Assembly: GCF_900183575.1 (NCBI RefSeq)
Contig: NZ_FXUZ01000007.1
Span: 1-64,000 of the forward strand
Source of the DNA: Staphylococcus cornubiensis
GTDB lineage: Bacteria; Bacillota; Bacilli; Staphylococcales; Staphylococcaceae
Length of the DNA stretch: 64,000 bases
Direction of reading: 5' to 3'
This document shows, piece after piece, positions 57,847 to 64,000 of this stretch. Numbering within the stretch: the first letter of the stretch is position 1; every line of letters starts with the position of its first letter. Below the pieces are notes generated by a model, which did no database searches, was not told the origin of the DNA, and saw nothing but the letters and a program-made list of their open reading frames with translations. A program made the translations under genes and the position numbers.

Positions 57847-59091
57847 TTATGCCCAACCACGATAACGTGCCGCTTCTGCAGTACGCTTAATACCGACAAT
57901 ATAGGCTGCTAAACGCATGTCAATTTTACGATTTTCAGATAAGCTATAAATCGTATCGAACGCATTCACTAATTTTTCGCGTAATTTTTCATTGACTTCA
58001 TCTTCTGTCCAATAATAACCTGTGTTATTTTGTACCCATTCAAAGTATGAAACCGTTACGCCACCAGCACTTGCAAGTACGTCTGGCACTAATAAAATAC
58101 CACGTTCAGTTAAAATTTTTGTCGCTTCTGGCGTTGTAGGTCCATTGGCTGCTTCTACAACAATTTCAGCTTTAATGTCTGCTGCGTTGTCTGCAGTAAT
58201 TTGGTTTGCAATGGCTGCTGGTACTAAAATATCGCAGTCTAATTCAAATAACTCTTTATTTGAAATGGTATCTTCAAATAAGTTTGTCACAGTACCAAAA
58301 CTATCACGACGATCTAATAAGTAGTCGATGTCTAATCCTTCTGGGTCATGAAGCGCACCGTAAGCATCTGAAATACCTACAATTTTCGCACCTTTATCGT
58401 ATAAGAACTTCGCTAAAAAGCTTCCTGCGTTACCGAAACCTTGAATCACAATACGTGAACCTTCAATAGATTTACCGCGACGTTTTGCTGCTTCTTCAAT
58501 TGCGATAACCACACCTAATGCTGTTGAGCGGTCTCGACCTTGTGAACCACCTAATACGATAGGTTTACCTGTAATAAAGCCTGGAGAGTTAAATTCGTCC
58601 ATTTGGCTATATTCATCCATCATCCATGCCATGATTTGAGAGTTTGTAAATACGTCTGGCGCTGGGATATCTTTCGTCGGTCCAACAATTTGTGAAATCG
58701 CACGCACATAACCACGAGATAAACGTTCTACCTCATGAATACTCATTTGACGTGGGTCACAAACGATACCACCTTTACCACCACCGTATGGTAAATCGAC
58801 AATACCACATTTTAATGTCATCCACATTGACAATGCTTTTACTTCTTCTTCATCAACATCTGGATGGAAACGTACCCCACCTTTAGTTGGTCCAACTGCA
58901 TCGTTGTGTTGCGCGCGGTAACCTGTAAATGTTTTGACTGTACCGTCATCCATTCTTACTGGAATACGTACTGTCAAAAATCTTAAAGGTTCTTTGATTA
59001 GTTCATACATACCATCATCAAAGCCTAATTTATGCATTGCTTCCTTAATGATGCCTTGCGTTGACGTCACTAAATTATTTTTTTCAGCCAT
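57847..59091 (-). CDS. gudB: NAD-dependent glutamate dehydrogenase
   Basis: GudB oxidises glutamate to 2-oxoglutarate and ammonia, feeding amino-acid carbon into the TCA cycle. The 414-residue hexameric enzyme has the glutamate-binding GPTKGGVRFHPDV and the catalytic Lys region LPYGGGKGGIVCDP. The NAD-binding VIQGFGNAGSFLAKFL and IVVEAANGPTTPEA follow. There is no in-frame duplication of the kind that inactivates GudB in laboratory B. subtilis. AGAGG precedes the ATG. Behind rocD with 107 bases between, it has an internal promoter with a cre site. Confidence 0.95.
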   Translation of the reverse strand: MAEKNNLVTSTQGIIKEAMHKLGFDDGMYELIKEPLRFLTVRIPVRMDDGTVKTFTGYRAQHNDAVGPTKGGVRFHPDVDEEEVKALSMWMTLKCGIVDLPYGGGKGGIVCDPRQMSIHEVERLSRGYVRAISQIVGPTKDIPAPDVFTNSQIMAWMMDEYSQMDEFNSPGFITGKPIVLGGSQGRDRSTALGVVIAIEEAAKRRGKSIEGSRIVIQGFGNAGSFLAKFLYDKGAKIVGISDAYGALHDPEGLDIDYLLDRRDSFGTVTNLFEDTISNKELFELDCDILVPAAIANQITADNAADIKAEIVVEAANGPTTPEATKILTERGILLVPDVLASAGGVTVSYFEWVQNNTGYYWTEDEVNEKLREKLVNAFDTIYSLSENRKIDMRLAAYIVGIKRTAEAARYRGWA

Positions 59092-59119
59092 GATCCATTT
59101 CGCCTCTTTTTCCTACTAT

Positions 59120-59144
59120 TGTTTTCGCTTACATTCGTATTGTA
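59120..59144 (-). promoter_or_regulatory. gudB promoter with CcpA cre site
   Basis: On the minus strand an extended -10 TGTTACAAT (TACAAT at 59139-59144) is followed at once by TGTAAGCGAAAACA (59120-59133). This fits the cre consensus WTGNAARCGNWWWCA at every position. A cre at the transcription start predicts repression by CcpA when glucose is present. The -35 is weak (CTTTAA). Confidence 0.7.
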
Positions 59145-59198
59145 ACATAAGCATTTTTATTTTAAAGTGGTTTCCGCTCAAATGAGATGATTAACTTT

Positions 59199-60398
59199 TT
59201 ACCCTTGTGCGAATACCTTTTTCACTTTTTCAATCGCAAAATCTAGCTCTTCTTTTGTAATGACTAATGGTGGTGCAAATCGAATGACTGTATCATGTGT
59301 TTCTTTACATAAAAGCCCTTCATCTTTAAGACGTTCGCAATAAGGACGTGCATCTTCATGTAATTCCACACCGATAAATAGACCGCGACCACGTACTTCT
59401 TTAATTGCTGGATGATCGATTTCAAGTAATGCCTTTTTGAAATATTCACCGAGTTCAAGTGAGCGACCTGGTAAATCTTCGTCTACAATCACGTCAAGCG
59501 CAGCAAGAGAAGCGGCACATGCTAATGGATTGCCCCCAAAAGTAGAACCATGAGAACCTGGCGTAAAAACATCAAGCACTTCATTATCTGCAAGAACGAC
59601 AGAAATTGGTAATACACCGCCCCCAAGTGCTTTACCTAAAATGTATACATCTGGCTTCACATCGTCCCAATCTGTCGCAAATAACTTACCTGTACGACCT
59701 AAACCAGCTTGAATTTCGTCTGCAATGAATAATACATTGTGTTCGTCACACAATTCACGTACTGCTTTTAAATAGCCTTCTGGTGGAATGTTAATCCCTG
59801 CCTCACCTTGAATCGGTTCAATGAGTACAGCTGCAGTATTTTCATTAATAGCAGCTTTTAAGCTTTCAATGTTACCAAATTCAACATTTTGGAAACCTTC
59901 TAAAAGTGGACCATAACCGCGTTGATACTCTTTTTCTGAAGAAAGTGATACAGGCGCCATTGTGCGTCCGTGGAAGTTGCCAACCATCGCAATAATTTCT
60001 GCTTCATTTGGTTTAATACCTTTCACTTCATATGCCCAACGTCGTGCAGCTTTTAATGCTGTCTCAACTGCTTCTGCACCTGTGTTCATCGGTAATGCTT
60101 TATCTTTACCTGACAATTCACAAATTTTTTCATACCATTCACCTAAGTTGTCGCTGTGGAAAGCACGTGAAACGAGTGTCACACGATCGGCTTGTTCTTT
60201 GACAGCTTGGATGATTTTTGGATGACGGTGGCCTTGGTTAACTGCTGAATATGCCGCTAACATGTCCATGTAACGATTGCCTTCTGGGTCCTTTACCCAT
60301 ACGCCTTCAGCTTCAGCAATGACGATTGGAAGTGGTAAATAGTTGTGCGCCCCATAATGATTTGTTTTTTCAATGATCTCTTCAGATTTTGTTACCAT
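59199..60398 (-). CDS. rocD: Ornithine aminotransferase
   Basis: RocD moves the delta-amino group of ornithine to 2-oxoglutarate, giving glutamate semialdehyde/pyrroline-5-carboxylate. The 399-residue fold-type I PLP enzyme has [20 protein letters not shown], the PLP Asp in [14 protein letters not shown], and the PLP Lys in [19 protein letters not shown] precedes the ATG. It sits between rocA and gudB, whose products take the reaction onward to glutamate and 2-oxoglutarate. Confidence 0.95.
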   Translation of the reverse strand: MVTKSEEIIEKTNHYGAHNYLPLPIVIAEAEGVWVKDPEGNRYMDMLAAYSAVNQGHRHPKIIQAVKEQADRVTLVSRAFHSDNLGEWYEKICELSGKDKALPMNTGAEAVETALKAARRWAYEVKGIKPNEAEIIAMVGNFHGRTMAPVSLSSEKEYQRGYGPLLEGFQNVEFGNIESLKAAINENTAAVLIEPIQGEAGINIPPEGYLKAVRELCDEHNVLFIADEIQAGLGRTGKLFATDWDDVKPDVYILGKALGGGVLPISVVLADNEVLDVFTPGSHGSTFGGNPLACAASLAALDVIVDEDLPGRSLELGEYFKKALLEIDHPAIKEVRGRGLFIGVELHEDARPYCERLKDEGLLCKETHDTVIRFAPPLVITKEELDFAIEKVKKVFAQG

Positions 60399-60573
60399 GC
60401 AATCTCCTCCTTAAAAATACGACTCATATCGGTTGACATGAAAGTGTAGGGCAAATCGATCAATAGTATCATTCAATACCTATCATTCAAGTAGTGAACG
60501 GTGCTCATAAATGATTTACCCTACATCAGTACAAAACACGATGCTCTGTACATTTCTGTTATTTAATTCATCA

Positions 60574-62118
60574 TTATAGATGTTCTGATACTGAACGACC
60601 TTGCATGTGTAATACTAAGTAGTCTGGTCCACCTGCTTTTGAGTCTGTACCTGACATTTTGAAGCCACCGAATGGTTGGTAACCTACAACTGCGCCTGTA
60701 CAGCCACGGTTGAAGTAAAGGTTGCCGACCATGAAGTCACGACGCGCTTGTTCTAATTTCATACGGTTATTTGAAATGACTGCACCTGTCAAACCGTATT
60801 CTGTATCATTTGCGACATCAATTGCTTCATCAAAGTCTTTAACTTTAGTGAAACCTACAACTGGGCCGAAAATTTCTTCTTGCATCACGCGAGAATTTGG
60901 ATCTAAATCAGCAAAGATTGTTGGATATACAAAGTTACCCACTTCTTCATCTGTATTACCACCTGTTACAAGACGACCTTCTTCTTTACCAATTTCGATG
61001 TAGTTTTTAATTTTATCTAAAGATTTTTGGTCAATGACTGGGCCGACATACGTATCAGGCTCTGCAGCATTACCTACTTTAATTTTTTCAGTTTCTTCTT
61101 TAACGCGCTCTAACAATTCATCATAAATATCTTGGTGCGCGATAACACGTGAACATGCTGAACATTTTTGACCAGAGAAACCGAATGCTGAGTAAACAAT
61201 CGCATCTGTCGCAACTTGTAAATCTGCTTCGTTGTCAACGATGATTGCATCTTTACCGCCCATTTCAGCAATGACACGTTTGATATGGTTTTGACCTTCT
61301 TGAATCACGGATGCTTTTTGGATAATTTCTTTACCAACTTTTTTAGAACCTGTAAATGAAATGAGACCCACATCTTTGTTTTCAATTAAGAAGTCACCAA
61401 TCTCTCTTGAAGAACCAGGAATCCAGTTTACTACCCCTTTAGGTAAACCTGCTTCTTCTAAAACTTCCATAAATTTATATGAAATAATCGGTGTATTAGA
61501 AGACGGTTTTAACAACACTGTATTCCCTGTTACAAGTGGCGCTGATGTTGTGCCCGCCATAATCGCATAAGCAAAGTTCCATGGAGAAATGACAACACTC
61601 ACACCTACAGGTAAGTAATCAAATTGGTTGTATTCACCAGGACGGCTGTTTACATGTTTACCGTCTTTAAGTTCAAGCATTTGACGACCATAATATTCCA
61701 TAAAGTCAATCGCTTCCGCTGTATCTGCATCTGCCTCTTTCCAAGGTTTGCCGCCCTCTTTTGAAAGTAACGCAGAAAATTCATGCTTACGTTTACGCGT
61801 AATTTCAGCTGCTCTGAATAAAATATTCGCGCGTACTTTTGGATCAACTTTTCTCCAAGTTTTAAATGCTTCTTTTGCTGCATCTAACGCTTGTTGAGCA
61901 TGCGCTTTCGTTGCTTTCGAAACATAGCCGATTGTTTCTTCGCGGTTTGAAGGGTTGTATACACGTGTTTTATCTTCAGTGAATACACGTTCTCCACCAA
62001 TAATTAATGGATATTCTTTCCCAAGTTCACCTTCAACTTTTTCTAATGCACGAAAGTAAGCTTCGCGATTTTCCTCTTTCGTAAAATCTGTAAATGGTTC
62101 GTGTTGATATGGAATCAT
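60574..62118 (-). CDS. rocA: 1-pyrroline-5-carboxylate dehydrogenase
   Basis: RocA oxidises pyrroline-5-carboxylate (glutamate semialdehyde) to glutamate with NAD+. The 514-residue aldehyde dehydrogenase has the catalytic Glu region [14 protein letters not shown], the catalytic Cys in [13 protein letters not shown], and [22 protein letters not shown] precedes the ATG. It heads the rocA-rocD-gudB series, 175 bases before rocD with no strong terminator seen. In S. aureus rocA is, as I recall, elsewhere in the genome, so this arrangement is a lineage feature. Confidence 0.95.
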   Translation of the reverse strand: MIPYQHEPFTDFTKEENREAYFRALEKVEGELGKEYPLIIGGERVFTEDKTRVYNPSNREETIGYVSKATKAHAQQALDAAKEAFKTWRKVDPKVRANILFRAAEITRKRKHEFSALLSKEGGKPWKEADADTAEAIDFMEYYGRQMLELKDGKHVNSRPGEYNQFDYLPVGVSVVISPWNFAYAIMAGTTSAPLVTGNTVLLKPSSNTPIISYKFMEVLEEAGLPKGVVNWIPGSSREIGDFLIENKDVGLISFTGSKKVGKEIIQKASVIQEGQNHIKRVIAEMGGKDAIIVDNEADLQVATDAIVYSAFGFSGQKCSACSRVIAHQDIYDELLERVKEETEKIKVGNAAEPDTYVGPVIDQKSLDKIKNYIEIGKEEGRLVTGGNTDEEVGNFVYPTIFADLDPNSRVMQEEIFGPVVGFTKVKDFDEAIDVANDTEYGLTGAVISNNRMKLEQARRDFMVGNLYFNRGCTGAVVGYQPFGGFKMSGTDSKAGGPDYLVLHMQGRSVSEHL

Positions 62119-62524
62119 TTAAAAATCCTCCTTTGTTTATGATAAGAAAACCCTTACATCTATCATGACATATTCATAACATATTTGTAAAAGAAAACAC
62201 TTAATTACGTTACCTCAAAAGCCATTTATTTCACATGTCATGACGCAATCACACCACGAGTCATTTTGAATTAACCAGTAGTGATTAAGCGCTTTCATTT
62301 ATAAGCAATTATAGCCTTTTTAACCTTGATTTTGCAATAGTCTTTATCTTGTAAATAGTGACTTTTCCTATACTTATCATCTCATTATTCATACTAAACC
62401 CATACACTTTTTAGGCTATTTTTGTATCAATTAAAATATCAATATTGAACAACGAATAGTTAGGAGATTCTCAAAATATGTGCTATGATAAAAATGTTAA
62501 AAACTAATCGATAAGGGGTTATGA
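62119..62524. other. Divergent control region of rocA and the GSP13 gene
   Basis: About 400 AT-rich bases without a gene. They contain the cre site at 62284-62297; the GSP13 promoter should lie near 62470-62505 (TATGAT at 62482-62487). Confidence 0.4.
62284..62297 (-). promoter_or_regulatory. Candidate CcpA cre site upstream of rocA
   Basis: The minus strand reads TGAAAGCGCTTAAT, which has the full TGNAARCG core and a symmetric AAGCGCTT centre but deviates at the final CA. It lies 166 bases upstream of rocA. CcpA repression of rocA is established in S. aureus. Confidence 0.55.
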
Positions 62525-62914
62525 ATGTTGAAAAGACAGTATCGTGTTGGACAACATGTCAAAGTACGCGTGACTGGTATTCAACCCTACGGCGCTTTCG
62601 TCGAGACCCCTGACAGTACTGAAGGACTCATTCATATATCCGAAATCATGGATGATTATGTACATAATTTAAAAAAGCTTTTGTCACCAGGTCAAACTGT
62701 GAAAGCCAAAATCATCTCTATTGATCAAAACGGAAAGTTAAATTTATCTCTGAAGGATAATGATTATTTTAAAAATTATGAGCGTAAAAAAGGTAAATAT
62801 TCAGTATTGGATGAAATTCAGGAAACTGAGAAATATGGGTTTCGAACATTAGAGGAACGTTTGCCATATTGGGTGAAACAGTCCAAAAAGAAGATGAGAT
62901 ATGAGTCTAAATAA
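62525..62914 (+). CDS. General stress protein 13 type S1 RNA-binding protein (YugI-like)
   Basis: This is a 129-residue protein with one S1 domain (about 5-75: YRVGQHVKVRVTGIQPYGAF, EGLIHISEIM, KLNLSLKD) and a basic C-terminal tail. Proteins of the GSP13/YugI (CvfD) family bind ribosomes or RNA and are induced by stress. AAGGGG lies about seven bases before the ATG at 62525. A nearby ATG at 62521 is in another frame. Monocistronic. Confidence 0.88.
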   Translation: MLKRQYRVGQHVKVRVTGIQPYGAFVETPDSTEGLIHISEIMDDYVHNLKKLLSPGQTVKAKIISIDQNGKLNLSLKDNDYFKNYERKKGKYSVLDEIQETEKYGFRTLEERLPYWVKQSKKKMRYESK

Positions 62915-62930
62915 CGCTTGAGGTCAATGT

Positions 62931-62957
62931 ACGGTTTGTGCATTGGCTTTTTTATTT
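62931..62957 (+). terminator. GSP13 gene terminator
   Basis: AG-TCAATG (one bulged G) pairs with CATTGGCT and is followed by TTTTTTATT. Confidence 0.65.
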
Positions 62958-63337
62958 GGGGGTTTTTGGGAGTTGGGCGGTTTGGAGTCTTTGGAGTTAC
63001 ATATACAGGGTGCGGTGACAATAGCAAGATAGCTAGAGCTGAGTATAGTAAAAATTGACATGCATGGATATTTTCCTCGATTCATTAATAGACCACGCAA
63101 TCGGTTGTTACTTTTTAGATGTCCATCTCGTTTTATCTCAACACGAGATCAATTCTCTGCTATCTCTAAAAAAACAGTTGAATGTATTGTGAAAACAAGT
63201 GAATGGCACATTTTGTTTTAATGCTATCACTCTGTTATGTGATTTATCCCCCACTTTACCGAAATATCAACTATAGAAAAAGGCATTCAAAATTCATGTT
63301 TTGTGAACTTTAAGTACCTTTACTGATTTGTATAAAG
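62958..63337. other. Gene-free interval with a G-rich strand segment
   Basis: No gene is seen. Bases 62957-62995 hold runs GGGGG, GGG, GGG, GG and GG on the plus strand in otherwise AT-rich DNA. The rest (63000-63337) shows no open frame with a ribosome site. Confidence 0.45.
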
Positions 63338-63652
63338 TTATTGTACTTTAACATTTTTTCTATTTTTCGAATGAATCACCAAACCAACGACAATGAAATC
63401 AATGAGGATTAAAACTAAGTACAGTACAACCAAATTTGAAACCGTCCAGTGATATAAGAGAGCAATAATGAAGTACACAGGACTTAAAATCATGAACGAC
63501 TTTCCTGTTATTTGATTCACATAAGTTCTATTTTTAAAAATGAGCAGCAAAGGATTATTCCAAAATGTGTGGTTAAATTTCATAAAGAGAACACCTGTGA
63601 CAAAAATAAATAACGACAGTAAGATTCCAACTAAAAAATTCATTTGTTTCAT
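63338..63652 (-). CDS. Small membrane protein of unknown function
   Basis: This 104-residue protein has three hydrophobic segments (about 6-24, 52-68, 73-93). In between is a loop (KFNHTFWNNPLLLIFKNR) and at the end a basic tail (HSKNRKNVKVQ). The ATG follows AAAGGGATG, a fair ribosome site. The layout resembles small DUF3784-type membrane proteins, but I cannot assign it. AT-rich codon use suggests an accessory gene. Confidence 0.6.
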   Translation of the reverse strand: MKQMNFLVGILLSLFIFVTGVLFMKFNHTFWNNPLLLIFKNRTYVNQITGKSFMILSPVYFIIALLYHWTVSNLVVLYLVLILIDFIVVGLVIHSKNRKNVKVQ

Positions 63653-63854
63653 CCCTTTATAGTTAATGTGTAATCATCTTTGACTTGTGACAATTCTATG
63701 ATGCAAATAGAATGAATGGCATGCCTTATTACATGAAAAACCCACTCTCTTACTCACTATGTCAGTAATTGCAGTAGCCCGTGTACTTATCTTCATCGTT
63801 TTAGAATATTCCGACATTTATTAGGTTAAAAGTATGCCCACCAAAAAGTAACTA
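63653..63854. other. Gene-free interval near the right edge
   Basis: No gene, hairpin or recognised site could be supported here. Confidence 0.4.
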
Positions 63855-63968
63855 CTATATTTTATTTAAATATACTACGCCCCACTCTAACTGTCCATTT
63901 CGATATTGCACGTTTGCTATTTTTGTCGTCCACTTATCTTTCTCATTGTGTTTCAGAGTCAAAAGCAT
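63855..63968 (-). pseudogene. Relic of an unrecognised gene at the window edge
   Basis: An open 37-codon stretch with protein-like composition (MLLTLKHNEKDKWTTK then IANVQYRNGQLEW) ends at TAG 63855-63857. Upstream in the same frame a TAG stands three codons before the ATG, and there is no ribosome site. It looks like the 3' end of a broken gene whose earlier part lies to the right of or beyond the window. Confidence 0.35.
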
Positions 63969-64000
63969 GTGAATCTAGTTTGCAAAAGTGCTTAATTCAA

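Noticed and set aside
62818-63027. 69-codon Pro-rich frame on the minus strand
   Set aside because: It arises from the complement of the G-rich segment and the terminator of the GSP13 gene; not a credible protein.

Overview
The window is a stretch of a Staphylococcus chromosome. The evidence is low GC, strong GGAGG-type ribosome binding sites, and proteins and gene order that match the conserved staphylococcal segment running from fabI through cpaA, mgtE, relQ, spxH, RsaE, pepF, mecA, spxA, trpS, opp3, fabHF, clpB, sufT, cdr, addAB, spsAB, pgi and argGH to rocD-gudB. FabI keeps S. aureus residue numbering (Y147, Y157, K164) and so does SpsB (S36, K77). Many proteins nevertheless differ from S. 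aureus as I remember it, and rocA sits directly beside rocD. I infer a non-aureus species, perhaps of the Intermedius/Hyicus clade, but the species call is weak. No rRNA, tRNA or CRISPR array was seen.

Layout. 1-560: decayed IS3-family transposase end next to a dispersed palindromic repeat. 560-7414: fabI with a FapR operator, then a minus-strand operon (UPF0738 protein, relQ, nadK, pseudouridine synthase, mgtE, cpaA) combining alarmone, NADP and cation functions. 7545-9661: CYTH protein, truncated haemoglobin and spxH on the plus strand. 9848-12807: an accessory module of a membrane M48 protease and an ABC transporter, bracketed by about 82-bp direct repeats. 13274-13373: the RsaE/RoxS small RNA. 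13475-19077: pepF, coiA, an unrecognised small LPXTG surface protein with two 50-residue repeats, mecA and spxA. 19389-21407: trpS followed by a 164-bp palindromic element and a tandem array of about 255-bp units. 21408-27110: the opp peptide importer with a clear sigma-A promoter and CodY box. 27354-33083: DUF3899 protein, MFS exporter, fabHF behind a second FapR box, a small DUF2929 protein and a secreted acid phosphatase. 33605-43006: clpB (two CtsR boxes), an OatA-like acyltransferase, sufT, a HAD phosphatase, cdr, a YisL-like protein and a FAH-family enzyme. 43089-53145: addAB, spsB and the inactive spsA, and pgi. 53337-62118: argGH, glpQ, a 52-residue membrane protein, and the rocA-rocD-gudB catabolic cluster with cre sites. 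62525-64000: a GSP13-type S1 protein, a small membrane protein and a gene relic.

How the parts fit. Several blocks act together. FapR coordinates fabI with fabHF. MecA, SpxH and ClpB belong to the Clp protein-quality network that also controls Spx. Opp brings in peptides under CodY control. RocA, RocD and GudB turn ornithine and pyrroline-carboxylate into glutamate and 2-oxoglutarate under apparent CcpA control, while nearby argGH run the opposite, biosynthetic direction.

The least explained content is (a) a dispersed family of long palindromic intergenic elements whose stems covary between copies, (b) the direct-repeat-flanked protease/ABC module with a near-palindromic operator, and (c) the small LPXTG protein with a possible small RNA behind it. 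All identifications are by eye and from memory of the families; no database search was run.
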